Shown piece after piece: positions 8,206 to 16,868 of a stretch of DNA of 35,155 nt. Source of the DNA: an uncultured Eubacteriales bacterium (GTDB lineage: Bacteria; Bacillota; Clostridia; Peptostreptococcales; Anaerovoracaceae). How positions within the stretch are numbered: the stretch's first letter is position 1; each line of letters begins with the position of its first letter. The stretch spans positions 1 to 35,155 of the forward strand of contig CADBRA010000070.1 in NCBI GenBank assembly GCA_902796965.1, read 5' to 3'. The translations under genes and the position numbers were made by a program. The notes under the pieces are model-generated. The model was not told the DNA's origin. It was given only the letters and a program-made list of their open reading frames with translations, and did not search any database.

Positions 8206-9260
8206 AGGGAATGCTGAAATATCTGTCTCCGTTCGCACCTGACCAGTCAGGTGCCGTTTCAGTGCTCTACGACATGGGCGGCATTACTGTGATCTGCGAT
8301 GCCGGCGGCTGCACAGGAAACATATGCGGCTTCGACGAGCCGCGGTGGACAGACAGTCCGAGGCCGGTATTTTCGGCGGGGCTGCGCGACATGGACGCAA
8401 TACTGGGACGCGATGACAAACTCGTTGAGAAGCTGGGCGCTGTCTCGGGAAAAACCGGTGCGCCGTTTGCTGCGATAGTCGGGACGCCGGTGCCGGCGGT
8501 CATTGCTACAGACTTCAGAGCACTGACGCATATGACGGAGAAGCGCTGCGGGCTGCCGGCTGTGGCGGTTGAATGCACAGGAACAAACCTCTACGATAAA
8601 GGAGCGTCCGATACATATATGGCGCTGTTTAAGAAATTCGCACTCGATGATACTGAGCCGGACCGGTCAGCAGTCGGTGTGCTCGGAATGATTCCGCTTG
8701 AAATATCCAGAAAAGACGGTGTCCGATATGTTCGGTCAGCTTACGCGGACTCCGTCCGCAGACGTTTTCTCTGCTACGGCATGGGAAGCGGAATAGAAGA
8801 TATAAAAAGAGCGGGAAGCGTTTCTGAAAACATAGTAGTTTCACCGTCAGGACTTGCCGCCGCTAAATATCTGAAAAAGAGATTCGGTACGCCGTACATT
8901 ATAGACTATCCGTTTATAACTGATGAACTTCAGGAAAAATTCAGACAGCTTGCCGGAAAGAGAGTTCTTGTCATTCACCAGCAGGTGGCGGCTGATAAAG
9001 CGAGAAAGATAATAGAGAGCGCCGGCGGAGACTGCGTGGTATGCGGCTCGTGGTTCATGCAGCCGTCGGAGATAAAGCGCGATGCTGACATAGCATTTTC
9101 AACAGAACAGCAGTTCATGGATACGGTTGCTTCAGGAGAATTCGATGTTATAGCAGCAGATCCCCTCATGAAGAGAGCTGCCCGGGCGGCAGGTTTTGAT
9201 GGAGAATTTATTGAATTCAATCACTTTGCTGTTTCAGGAGATCTTGATGATGATATATGA
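8202..9260 (+). CDS. Nitrogenase component-1-like protein, K-type, set 2
   Basis: A 352-aa component-1 superfamily protein, one of the shortest expected for the family. The N-terminal region carries three close cysteines: Cys32, Cys37 and Cys42 (ICDAGGCTGNICGFDEPRW), compared with one in the same stretch of K1. The FDEPRW and GLAAAKYLKKRFGTPY segments match K1, so the two K proteins are homologues. It overlaps D2 by four bases and its end overlaps hypF. That places the nitrogenase-like genes and the hyp genes in a single translational train. It is expected to pair with D2. The extra cysteines could bind a different cluster from that of K1; this is an inference from spacing only. Confidence 0.85.
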   Translation: MKGMLKYLSPFAPDQSGAVSVLYDMGGITVICDAGGCTGNICGFDEPRWTDSPRPVFSAGLRDMDAILGRDDKLVEKLGAVSGKTGAPFAAIVGTPVPAVIATDFRALTHMTEKRCGLPAVAVECTGTNLYDKGASDTYMALFKKFALDDTEPDRSAVGVLGMIPLEISRKDGVRYVRSAYADSVRRRFLCYGMGSGIEDIKRAGSVSENIVVSPSGLAAAKYLKKRFGTPYIIDYPFITDELQEKFRQLAGKRVLVIHQQVAADKARKIIESAGGDCVVCGSWFMQPSEIKRDADIAFSTEQQFMDTVASGEFDVIAADPLMKRAARAAGFDGEFIEFNHFAVSGDLDDDI

Positions 9261-11700
9261 CGGAAATAGGAAAGACACATCCGGCGGAACTGTCATGACA
9301 TCTGTGATAAGAGTTTACGGCATTGTGCAGGGTGTCGGTTTCAGGCCGTTCGTGAGCCGGGCGGCAGACAGGATTGGTCTGACTGGAAGCGTTGCAAACA
9401 AAGGATCGTATGTCGAGATATTTGCACGTGGTACAGATGAACAGATAAAAGCTCTTGAGCGCGAGCTCGAGGAAAATCCGCCGGAGCGCGCCGCCGTCCT
9501 AAAAACAGACAGACGCGCGAGCGTCGACATTCCATTCAGCAGCTTCGAGATAATCGAGAGCGAAAAGGAAGAGGGCGATATATTTGTTTCGCCGGACATC
9601 GCTACATGTCCGAAATGCAGAGAAGAATTGTTCGATCCGGATAACCGCCGCTACATGCATCCGTTCATAAACTGCACGGCGTGCGGACCGCGCCTGACGA
9701 TACTTCAGTCCATGCCTTATGATAGACAGAGGACGAGTATGGGTGAATTCCCGATGTGTCCAGAGTGCGAGTACGAGTATACACATCCTGAGACGCGCAG
9801 ATACGACGCACAGCCTGTATGCTGCAATGACTGCGGTCCGGAGGTCTATCTGCTTGACGGCAGACTCAGAGGCAGAGAAGCGATCACAGCTGTCAGGATG
9901 GCGATCAAAGAAGGAAAGACAGCAGCCGTAAAGGGAATAGGGGGATTTCATCTTTGCTGTGACGCCACAAATGAAGAAGCAGTGGAACGTCTGAGAAAGC
10001 TTAAAAACAGGCCGTCGAAGCCGTTTGCTGTCATGATGCGCGATCTCAGCGCTGTAAGGCGCGAATGCGAAATACCTGAGCACGCGGAAGAATTGCTGGA
10101 AGGCCACCAGAAGCCGATCGTCCTGCTGAAAAAGAAAGAAGGAGGCAGACTCGCACATGCCGTGGCGCCGGATAATCCGAAGGCGGGCGTAATGCTTCCG
10201 TATGCGCCGCTCCAGATGCTGCTGTTCGATTACAATGACGGAATCGATCTCGATACTGACTGCCTTGTAATGACGAGTGCAAACGTTTCAGGAGCTCCGA
10301 TCTGCCGGACAGATGAAGACGCACGCGCGGAATTGTCGGACATGTGTGACATTATATTATCGCACAACAGGAAGATACTGATACGCGCCGATGATTCCGT
10401 GACTGATTTCTACAAAGGCAGGCCATATATGATAAGGCGGTCGCGGGGATACGCGCCGCTGCCGTATATGATGTCGCGCGGATTCAGAGGAAGTGTTCTC
10501 GCTGTCGGCGGCGAACTTAAAAACACGTTCTGCGTGGCCAAAAATCAGCTGTTCTATCCGTCGCCATATGTAGGAGACATGGCCGACATCCGTACAGTAA
10601 AGGCGCTCGAAGAGACGATAAAGCGCATGGAAAATCTGCTGGAAACTGAGCCTGAGATAGTCGCATGTGATATGCATCCGAAATATAACACAGCTGCTGT
10701 CGCAGAAGAGCAGGGGCTGCCGGTCCTGAGAGTCCAGCACCATTACGCTCATATACTTTCGTGCATGGCGGAGAACGATTATGACGGAGATGTGATCGGC
10801 GCTTCGTTCGACGGTACAGGATATGGCACGGACGGCACTGTCTGGGGTTCAGAGATTATACGGGCTGATGCGCATTCGTTTGAAAGACTCGGCAGTATAA
10901 CTCCGTTCGTTCATGTCGGAGGCGACAGAGGTGTCAGAAACGGATGGATGATCGCAGCTTCAATGATAAATGCGATTTACGGAGACGATGCGACGCATAT
11001 GGTCGGAGAGCTCGGCCTTTGCAGCGAGAGTGAGAGAAAGCTCGTTCAGACGATGGCCGGAAAGGGCATAAATGCGGTGAAATCGACAAGCGCAGGCAGG
11101 CTGTTTGATGCGGTGAGCGCTATAGCAGGTGTACGGCGCGAGGCGCAGTTTGAGGGCGAGATGTCCGTGACTCTGATGTTCCGCGCGCAGGAATTCGAGG
11201 AAACACAGCCGGCGGAGACAGTCGCTGCTGCGGACAGAGAGGTTTCATCGCGCAGCGCGGAGCTTTCAGCTTATGCATGTCCGCCTGCTCCGTCAGAATC
11301 TCCGGATGTGTCAGCGGAGCTGACGCAGGATTCATGTTTTGATAATTTCATAAGGATTCCTGCTGAAAGGCTGGTAAAATGGATAATTGAGATGAAGCTC
11401 GAGGGCCGCGGCGAATGCGAGACTGCATATATATTCCACAGAGCGTTCGCTGACCAGATCATTTCGGCCGTAAAGCTGGCATGTGAGATGACAGGGATCG
11501 GGACAGCCGCTCTGAGCGGAGGAGTTTTTCAGAATCTCCTCCTGCTGAGGTTCGTCGATGAAGGACTTGAGAACAGTGGTATAAAGGTGCTAAGACACAG
11601 CCTTGTGCCTCCTAATGACGGCGGTATCGCACTTGGACAGGCGCTCGCGGCTATGACATATATAAATGACAATAATGGAAAAAAGGAAAGAGAGGCATAA
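9247..11700 (+). CDS. hypF: HypF, carbamoyltransferase making the cyanide ligand precursor
   Basis: HypF moves a carbamoyl group from carbamoyl phosphate, via carbamoyl-AMP, to the C-terminal cysteine of HypE. That group becomes the CN ligands of the [NiFe]-hydrogenase iron. All domains are present in order: acylphosphatase (VQGVGFRPF near residue 30), two zinc fingers (CPKC/CTAC and CPEC/CNDC), a YrdC-like domain and a Kae1-like domain (VQHHYAHI, DGTGYGTDG, LSGGVFQN, PPNDGGIALGQ). At 817 aa it is longer than usual (about 750). The excess is mainly an Ala/Ser/Pro/Glu-rich insert encoded near 11188-11340, which contains one of the window's palindromes. ATG9247 is preferred because AGGAG (9236-9240) is six bases upstream; ATG9250 and ATG9295 are possible. 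It overlaps the K2 stop. Confidence 0.96.
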   Translation: MMIYDGNRKDTSGGTVMTSVIRVYGIVQGVGFRPFVSRAADRIGLTGSVANKGSYVEIFARGTDEQIKALERELEENPPERAAVLKTDRRASVDIPFSSFEIIESEKEEGDIFVSPDIATCPKCREELFDPDNRRYMHPFINCTACGPRLTILQSMPYDRQRTSMGEFPMCPECEYEYTHPETRRYDAQPVCCNDCGPEVYLLDGRLRGREAITAVRMAIKEGKTAAVKGIGGFHLCCDATNEEAVERLRKLKNRPSKPFAVMMRDLSAVRRECEIPEHAEELLEGHQKPIVLLKKKEGGRLAHAVAPDNPKAGVMLPYAPLQMLLFDYNDGIDLDTDCLVMTSANVSGAPICRTDEDARAELSDMCDIILSHNRKILIRADDSVTDFYKGRPYMIRRSRGYAPLPYMMSRGFRGSVLAVGGELKNTFCVAKNQLFYPSPYVGDMADIRTVKALEETIKRMENLLETEPEIVACDMHPKYNTAAVAEEQGLPVLRVQHHYAHILSCMAENDYDGDVIGASFDGTGYGTDGTVWGSEIIRADAHSFERLGSITPFVHVGGDRGVRNGWMIAASMINAIYGDDATHMVGELGLCSESERKLVQTMAGKGINAVKSTSAGRLFDAVSAIAGVRREAQFEGEMSVTLMFRAQEFEETQPAETVAAADREVSSRSAELSAYACPPAPSESPDVSAELTQDSCFDNFIRIPAERLVKWIIEMKLEGRGECETAYIFHRAFADQIISAVKLACEMTGIGTAALSGGVFQNLLLLRFVDEGLENSGIKVLRHSLVPPNDGGIALGQALAAMTYINDNNGKKEREA
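11310..11324. repeat. 15-base palindrome inside hypF
   Basis: GTCAGC-GGA-GCTGAC, perfect. It shares 19 identical bases (TGTCAGCGGAGCTGACGCA) with the intergenic copy at 18707-18725. It lies in the low-complexity insert of HypF and is the only coding copy noticed. Confidence 0.7.
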
Positions 11701-11702
11701 TC

Positions 11703-11909
11703 ATGTGCGTGGGAATTTCGGCAAAAGTAGTTGGAGTTAAGGATGGAATGGCTGTCGTCGATGCGAGCGGAGCAAAGCGTGAGGTTTCAGCAGAACTCAT
11801 TGAGAATCTCGAGCCGGGCGACTACGTGATGGTGCACGCCGGCACTGCGATTGCGCGAATAACGCAGGACGATGAAACTGAATCTGACGATATACTGGAG
11901 ATGCTGTAA
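11703..11909 (+). CDS. hypC: HypC, Fe(CN)2CO assembly chaperone
   Basis: A 68-aa HypC/HupF family protein. With HypD it forms the scaffold on which iron receives CO and two CN ligands, then delivers the group to a hydrogenase large subunit. The N-terminal Cys2 that binds iron is present (MCVGIS). However, the proline usual at position 6 (MCxxxP) is Ser. A small beta-barrel pattern with EPGDYVMVHAG follows, as in other HypC. It starts three bases after the hypF stop, with a GAGG-containing site upstream, and its stop overlaps the hypD ATG by one base. No hydrogenase large subunit is encoded in the window, so its usual delivery target is not here. Confidence 0.93.
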   Translation: MCVGISAKVVGVKDGMAVVDASGAKREVSAELIENLEPGDYVMVHAGTAIARITQDDETESDDILEML

Positions 11910-12961
11910 TGGCTGTTGAAGAAGCAAAGAAGATAATCACATCATACTATGGCCCGAGAATAAGGATAATGGAGGTATGCGGCACTCATACGCACGAGAT
12001 ATTCAGGCTCGGCATCAGGAATCTGCTTCCTGAGAATATAGAACTCATCTCGGGCCCGGGATGTCCGGTATGTGTGACACAGGTAGGATTTATAGATGAA
12101 GCTGTAATGCTCGCTCTCGAAAAAGGATGCACGATCTGTTCGTTCGGCGATCTGCTTAGAGTGCCCGGCACTGAGATGAGCCTTGCTCAGGCGAGAGCAA
12201 AGGGAGCAGACGTGAGAGTAGTCTATATGCCGCTCGATGCCGTAAAAATAGCTCAAGAAAATCCTGACCTGAACGTCGTTTTCCTCGCCGTCGGTTTTGA
12301 AACCACAACGCCGATAAGCTGCATGGCTGTTGAAAAAGCTGTTGAGCTCGGTCTCGATAATTTCTCTCTGCTGACGGCAAACAAGACGATGCCTGAGGCA
12401 TATAAGGCTCTTAAGGAAAGCGCCGATGCGTTTCTCTATCCGGGGCACGTAAACGCTATCACCGGTACAGAGGTATGTAAAAGGATGCGCGACGAGGAAG
12501 GCGTCTCGGGAGTTGTGACGGGATTTACTGCGAGCGAGCTTCTGACAGCTCTCGCTGTCATAGTTAAGAAGCTGCCTGAGAAAAAGCCGTTTTTCGTAAA
12601 CTGCTATCCGCGTGTCGTAAAAGAAGAAGGAAACCGGAAGGCCGTTGAGCTCATCAACAAAGTCATGGAGCCGTGCGACGCCGAGTGGCGCGGTATAGGA
12701 GTTATTCCCGGTTCCGGTCTCAGACTTAGAGAGAAATACAGCAGCTGCGATGCCAGAAAGAAGTACAGCCTGCCTGAGATAAAAGGCAGGAGCAATCCGG
12801 CGTGCAGGTGCGGCGATGTGCTGAGAGGAGACATAAAGCCGTATCAATGCAAGGTGTTTGGAAAGGTCTGCACTCCGCAGCATCCTGTCGGAGCATGTAT
12901 GGTTTCTAATGAAGGCGCCTGCTCGGCGTATTACCAGTATGGAGGTGGCATGATTGAATAA
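11909..12961 (+). CDS. hypD: HypD, iron-sulfur scaffold for Fe(CN)2CO assembly
   Basis: A 350-aa HypD with the family's signature motifs. CGTHTHEIF near residue 24 and GPGCPVC near residue 50 carry the redox cysteines. GFETTTP and PGHVNAITG are central. The C-terminal cysteine-rich segment that holds the [4Fe-4S] cluster is intact (ACRCGD, CKVFGKVC, CMVSNEGACSAYY). In the known pathway HypD, with HypC, accepts cyanide from HypE onto an iron atom. It is joined to hypC by a one-base overlap and to hypE by an eight-base overlap. A long antisense open frame opposite it is a by-product of codon use and is not annotated. Confidence 0.97.
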   Translation: MAVEEAKKIITSYYGPRIRIMEVCGTHTHEIFRLGIRNLLPENIELISGPGCPVCVTQVGFIDEAVMLALEKGCTICSFGDLLRVPGTEMSLAQARAKGADVRVVYMPLDAVKIAQENPDLNVVFLAVGFETTTPISCMAVEKAVELGLDNFSLLTANKTMPEAYKALKESADAFLYPGHVNAITGTEVCKRMRDEEGVSGVVTGFTASELLTALAVIVKKLPEKKPFFVNCYPRVVKEEGNRKAVELINKVMEPCDAEWRGIGVIPGSGLRLREKYSSCDARKKYSLPEIKGRSNPACRCGDVLRGDIKPYQCKVFGKVCTPQHPVGACMVSNEGACSAYYQYGGGMIE

Positions 12962-13961
12962 CGATTTTGTAACGCTTGCCCACGGCGCCGGAGGCAGGCA
13001 GACGGCTGAGCTGATCGACAAGGTTTTCAAAGCTCATTTTTCAAATCCGCAGTTCACTGCTGACGATGCAGCTGTGCTTGATGTCGGCAGCGGAAAGATC
13101 GCGATGACGACAGACGGCTTTATCGTATCGCCGTATAAATTTAACGGAGGAAACATAGGAAAGCTTAGCATATGCGGCACAGTGAACGATCTCTCGTGCA
13201 TGGGAGCAAAGCCGCTTTTCATGACTTGCGCGTTTGTGATAGAAGAAGGATTTCCGCTCAGCGAACTCGAGGAAATCGCTTCCTATATGGAAAAGACAGC
13301 CGCTGAAGCCGGCGTAAAAATAGTTGCAGGGGACACGAAGGTAGCAGGAAAAGGTCAGGTTGACCATATTTTCATCACTACTACAGGAATAGGCAGGCTC
13401 ACTGATGGATTTTCGACGTCGGGAGCATTTGCAAAGCCGGGCGATGTCGTCATCGTTACGGGCAATATAGGCCGCCATGGTGCGACGATACTGCTTGAGA
13501 GAGAGGATCTCGGCATCGAAGCCGATATAAAGAGCGATTGTGCGCCGCTGTGGAATACAGTGGAATCTATGATCACCGCGACTAAGGATATTCATGTCAT
13601 CAGGGATGCCACGCGCGGCGGTGTCGGAACTGTGCTGTACGAAATAGCAGGCGAGAGCGGCGTCGGTATCAGCATAGATCAGAAAAACGTTCCGGTTTCA
13701 GAACCGGTAAGGGGCGTCTGCGGAATGCTCGGACTCGATCCGCTGTATCTTGCGAATGAGGGCACGCTGGTAGTGATTGCTCCTGAGGAGGAAGCAGGCG
13801 TGCTGCTCGAAACACTGCACAGAGGAAGATATTCGGCTGATGCAGCTGTTATAGGCAGAATCACAGAGGAAAATGCCGGAAGAGTCATATTGGACACGGA
13901 GATCGGTACAAAGACGCTGCTTCCTCAGCCGGGCGGAGAGCTGCTGCCGAGAATCTGCTGA
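12954..13961 (+). CDS. hypE: HypE, thiocarbamate dehydratase forming the CN ligand
   Basis: A 335-aa HypE of the PurM/SelD fold. Using ATP it dehydrates the carbamoyl group attached by HypF to its C-terminal cysteine, giving a thiocyanate. The essential C-terminal PRIC is present, and the fold motifs LAHGAGG, TTDGFIVSP, GGNIGKLSICGTVNDL, VAGDTKV, RDATRGGV and ANEG all match. It starts with TTG, not ATG: GGAGGTGG at 12941-12948 is correctly placed for TTG12954, which lies inside the last codons of hypD. It is the last gene of the operon, followed by a terminator at 14039. All four hyp genes look functional. Confidence 0.97.
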   Translation: MNNDFVTLAHGAGGRQTAELIDKVFKAHFSNPQFTADDAAVLDVGSGKIAMTTDGFIVSPYKFNGGNIGKLSICGTVNDLSCMGAKPLFMTCAFVIEEGFPLSELEEIASYMEKTAAEAGVKIVAGDTKVAGKGQVDHIFITTTGIGRLTDGFSTSGAFAKPGDVVIVTGNIGRHGATILLEREDLGIEADIKSDCAPLWNTVESMITATKDIHVIRDATRGGVGTVLYEIAGESGVGISIDQKNVPVSEPVRGVCGMLGLDPLYLANEGTLVVIAPEEEAGVLLETLHRGRYSADAAVIGRITEENAGRVILDTEIGTKTLLPQPGGELLPRIC

Positions 13962-14016
13962 TGGCATTAAATTGAGCCGGCCCGGGATATATACTGTAAG
14001 ATGATTTTAGGCCGCT

Positions 14017-14031
14017 GTCCGCGGAGCGGAC
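14017..14031. repeat. 15-base palindrome
   Basis: GTCCGC-GGA-GCGGAC, perfect, between the hypE stop and the operon terminator. Confidence 0.75.
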
Positions 14032-14038
14032 GAAAAAA

Positions 14039-14092
14039 CGGGAAAGGAGCGTTCAATATGAATATTGGATGCTCTTTTCCCGCATATTTTTT
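14039..14092 (+). terminator. Intrinsic terminator of the nitrogenase-like/hyp operon
   Basis: CGGGAAA (from 14039) pairs with the TTTCCCG ending at 14082, with AGC/GCT and TTCAATAT/TATTGGA continuing the stem. A T-run follows at 14087-14092. Confidence 0.8.
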
Positions 14093-14179
14093 ATATTGCC
14101 TTTATATTGGTGGAAGGAGAACAGGCTGCAATCCGGCTTTATTTTTGGAAGCATATCTGCTGCCAGTCGTTGTAATTTA

Positions 14180-15154
14180 TTATTTAGAATTGCTCTTCTT
14201 TGATTTTGATGTGCCTTCGTCTTCTGCGATATATCCTTCGATTTCCTTAAGATAATTCCTGAGCTCTTCGATATATCGTTCACCGACCTGTGACAGCATT
14301 GTGTGCTTTTTTGTTATGTATCCGATTTCCATCGTGCTGTTCTGATTTTCCTCGTCGTCCCTGAACGGGACAGCTACGAAGTCATCTCCATTTAGTTCCT
14401 CGCAGATTATGCCGGAGCACAGTGTGTATGCGTTGATGCCGACCATAAGATTGAGGTTTGTCGCTCGGTCGCATGTGTGTATCGTGCGCTCGTATTCGTT
14501 TGTGCTCAGGATTTCCTCAGAATAGTAGAACGAGCCGTTTTTCTGCTCAAAAAACAGCGCAGGGTAATCGCGGAGCTGATTGAATGATATGGACTTTTCA
14601 TGTGCAAGAGGGTGGCCTTTCCAGAGATATACATAAGCCTTGCACGTGATTAGCGGGGTGAAAATGAGATCGTTGTCCTTGAAATGCTTAGTTATTACTT
14701 TTCTGTTGAAATCGCTGAGGTAGAGTATGCCCACTTCGCTCTTGAGCGTTCCGACGTCCTGAATTACGTCGTAAGTCGCAGTCTCTCTGAGTGCGAAATC
14801 GTACTTTGTCGTATCGTAGCTGTTGACTGTGGCTACAAATGCTTTTACTGCAAAGGAATAGTGCTGAGTCGATACAGCGAACTTTTTCTTGACGTTGCCC
14901 GGCATTTCGTACTTTTCGAGCAGAATTTCGTACTGCTGGTAAACCTGCTGCGCATATTGGAGAAATTCCGCGCCGTCATTCGTGAGCGTGATGCCCCTTC
15001 CGTTTCTGATGAAAATCGTGATGCCGAGCTCCTTTTCGAGTTCCTTGACTGCACTTGTGAGAGACGGCTGTGAAACATACAGATAAGCTGCCGCCTTGTT
15101 CATCGATCCCATCTTGGAGATGGTGATTATATAGTGAAGCTGCTGAAGTGTCAT
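14180..15154 (-). CDS. LysR-family transcriptional regulator
   Basis: A 324-aa LysR-type regulator. Residues 1-60 form the winged helix-turn-helix (LQQLHYIITISKMGSMNKAAAYLYVSQPSLTSAVKELE in order, written here in separate motifs LHYIITISK, NKAAAYL, SQPSLTSAVK and ELGITIFIR). Residues 90-300 form the ligand-binding domain. The last 15 residues are a Ser/Lys-rich tail. It lies downstream of metY on the same strand, about 300 bases away, and converges on the nitrogenase-like/hyp operon. LysR proteins beside metY often control sulfur-amino-acid genes, so that is the likeliest role. The sequence does not prove the target. GGAAGGGA provides the ribosome site before ATG at 15154. Confidence 0.92.
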   Translation of the reverse strand: MTLQQLHYIITISKMGSMNKAAAYLYVSQPSLTSAVKELEKELGITIFIRNGRGITLTNDGAEFLQYAQQVYQQYEILLEKYEMPGNVKKKFAVSTQHYSFAVKAFVATVNSYDTTKYDFALRETATYDVIQDVGTLKSEVGILYLSDFNRKVITKHFKDNDLIFTPLITCKAYVYLWKGHPLAHEKSISFNQLRDYPALFFEQKNGSFYYSEEILSTNEYERTIHTCDRATNLNLMVGINAYTLCSGIICEELNGDDFVAVPFRDDEENQNSTMEIGYITKKHTMLSQVGERYIEELRNYLKEIEGYIAEDEGTSKSKKSNSK

Positions 15155-15249
15155 TTTTACCGTCCCTTCCTTTCAAAAATGCAGCTGATTCAGCATGACC
15201 GCCTGACGCGGAATGCACGGGGCAAAAGCTGCTGTTTGAACGCTCAGAA

Positions 15250-15275
15250 AGGCGCATCCGTCTCCGGAGCGCCTG
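15250..15275 (-). terminator. Candidate hairpin after metY
   Basis: AGGCGC/GCGCCT stem in the gap between metY and the LysR gene. Read on the minus strand it is followed by TTTCTG. The T-run is weak, so it may be a partial terminator or leave the LysR gene partly cotranscribed with metY. Confidence 0.4.
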
Positions 15276-15433
15276 ACTGGGCAAAAGAAATCATATGTGT
15301 TTCTAAACTGTAAAAACAGATATATGCATTTTTTATCCGGAGAGCAGAACCGTTCTGACAGCGATGCCAACTGACTCTATCGCGCTGCTAAGGCATGAAT
15401 ATGGATATGACATGGTATGGCTGCAGAAACGGC

Positions 15434-15448
15434 GCCGGCTCCGCCGGC
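15434..15448. repeat. 15-base palindrome
   Basis: GCCGGC-TCC-GCCGGC, perfect, five bases past the metY stop. It is a TCC-centred member of the palindrome family. Confidence 0.75.
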
Positions 15449-15452
15449 ATGA

Positions 15453-16760
15453 TTATTTTATTGCTTCGAAAGCTGCATCGAGAGCAGCGATCAGGTCGTC
15501 AGAGTTTTCAAGTCCGATGGAAAGTCTGATCGTATTAGGCTTGATGCCCTGATCGAGAAGCTCTTCCTCATTGAGCTGCGAGTGAGTAGTGCTTGCCGGG
15601 TGGATGACGAGAGACTTGGCGTCAGCTACGTTGGCGAGCAGAGAGAATATCGCGAGGTTGTCTATGAACTTCTTAGCTGTTTCAGCGTCGCCTTTGATCT
15701 CGAATGTGAATATTGAACCGCCGCCGTTAGGGAAGTACTTGCTGTAGAGGTGGTGGCTCGGTTTTGATTCGAGCGAAGGGTGATGAATCGCTTCAACGAG
15801 GTCCTGACCCTTGAGGTAGTCGATTACTTTGAGAGCATTGTCAACATGCTTCTGAACTCTGATCGAGAGCGTTTCAAGTCCCTGCAGGAACAGGAATGAG
15901 TGGAACGGAGACTGCGTCGCGCCCGTATCTCTCAGTATGATTGCTCTGATGAATGTCACGAATGCAGCAGGGCCGGCAGCTTCCGCGAATGAAATGCCGT
16001 GGTAGCTCGGGTTCGGTTCGGAAATCCATGGATAGCGGCCCGACTTCTTCCAGTCGAATGTTCCGCCGTCCACGATGACACCGCCGATCGCAGTTCCGTG
16101 TCCGTTGATGAACTTTGTAGCCGAGTGAACGACGATATCAGCGCCGTATTCTACTGGTCGTACGAGGTAAGGAGTGGCGAATGTATTGTCAACGACGAGA
16201 GGCAGTCCGTGCTTGTGCGCGATCTCTGCAACAGCCTCGATGTCGATGATGTTTGAGTTTGGATTTCCGAGAGTCTCGATGTACAGAGCCTTTGTGTTGT
16301 CCTGAATCGCAGCTTCGAAATTTGCCGGATCGTCAGGATCTACAAATGTAGCAGTAACGCCGCTTGTGAGTGGAAGTGTGTGCTCGAGCAGGTTGAACGT
16401 TCCGCCGTATATAGTCTTTGCTGCGACGATGTGTTCGCCCTGTTTTGCGAGAGCCTGGATAGTATATGTGATGGCAGCCGCGCCTGATGCTACGCCGAGA
16501 GCAGCGGAACCTCCCTCGAGAGATGCAATTCTCTGCTCAAATACATCCTCGGTCGGGTTCGTCAGCCTTCCGTAGATATTGCCCGCATCTCTCAGGCCGA
16601 ATCTGTCAGCTGCGTGCTGCGAATTGTGGAATACATATGATGAAGTAGCGTAGATAGGAACAGCTCTTGCATCTGTAGCAGGATCAGCTTGTTCCTGTCC
16701 TATGTGCACCTGCTTAGTTTCGAAGCTCCAGTTTGCCGGGTTCTTGATATCTTTTGCCAT
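15453..16760 (-). CDS. metY: O-acetylhomoserine sulfhydrylase (aminocarboxypropyltransferase)
   Basis: This PLP enzyme makes homocysteine from O-acetylhomoserine and sulfide (or methionine from methanethiol), in the cytoplasm. The 435-aa length is typical of MetY and longer than cystathionine gamma-synthases. The PLP lysine is Lys216 in [11 protein letters not shown]. Other Cys/Met-metabolism PLP family motifs are [37 protein letters not shown] and the C-terminal [14 protein letters not shown] lies nine bases before the ATG at 16760. A strong minus-strand promoter stands at 16840-16868 and no S-box or other leader RNA was seen in the short 5' region. A LysR gene follows. Annotation as a cysteine-making variant is possible, but MetY is the better-supported call. 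Confidence 0.95.
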   Translation of the reverse strand: MAKDIKNPANWSFETKQVHIGQEQADPATDARAVPIYATSSYVFHNSQHAADRFGLRDAGNIYGRLTNPTEDVFEQRIASLEGGSAALGVASGAAAITYTIQALAKQGEHIVAAKTIYGGTFNLLEHTLPLTSGVTATFVDPDDPANFEAAIQDNTKALYIETLGNPNSNIIDIEAVAEIAHKHGLPLVVDNTFATPYLVRPVEYGADIVVHSATKFINGHGTAIGGVIVDGGTFDWKKSGRYPWISEPNPSYHGISFAEAAGPAAFVTFIRAIILRDTGATQSPFHSFLFLQGLETLSIRVQKHVDNALKVIDYLKGQDLVEAIHHPSLESKPSHHLYSKYFPNGGGSIFTFEIKGDAETAKKFIDNLAIFSLLANVADAKSLVIHPASTTHSQLNEEELLDQGIKPNTIRLSIGLENSDDLIAALDAAFEAIK

Positions 16761-16839
16761 TTTAAGTTCCTCCTGTAAATTTTTCAGTTTATTGATATTC
16801 AGATTATGTGTTTTTTCTATATCTCTTTGGGATGACTGT

Positions 16840-16868
16840 ATTATATAATCCTATCGTTTTAGTGTCTA
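16840..16868 (-). promoter_or_regulatory. Sigma-A promoter of metY
   Basis: On the minus strand: TAGACA (16868-16863), 17-base spacer, TATAAT (16845-16840). The leader would be about 70 bases. Confidence 0.8.

Noticed and set aside
9196-9246. Upstream start for hypF at 9196
   Set aside because: It lies deep in the K2 gene without a ribosome site, while AGGAG at 9236-9240 fits a start at 9247 or 9250.
2707-9260. Genuine nitrogen-fixing nitrogenase (nifHDK)
   Set aside because: D and K proteins are short and lack evident FeMo-cofactor ligands, and nifB, nifE and nifN are not present. Only the NifH-type motifs are canonical.
11942-13030. 362-aa open frame on the minus strand opposite hypD
   Set aside because: It is antisense to a canonical HypD, has no recognisable family and no ribosome site of note; codon bias of the real gene explains it.
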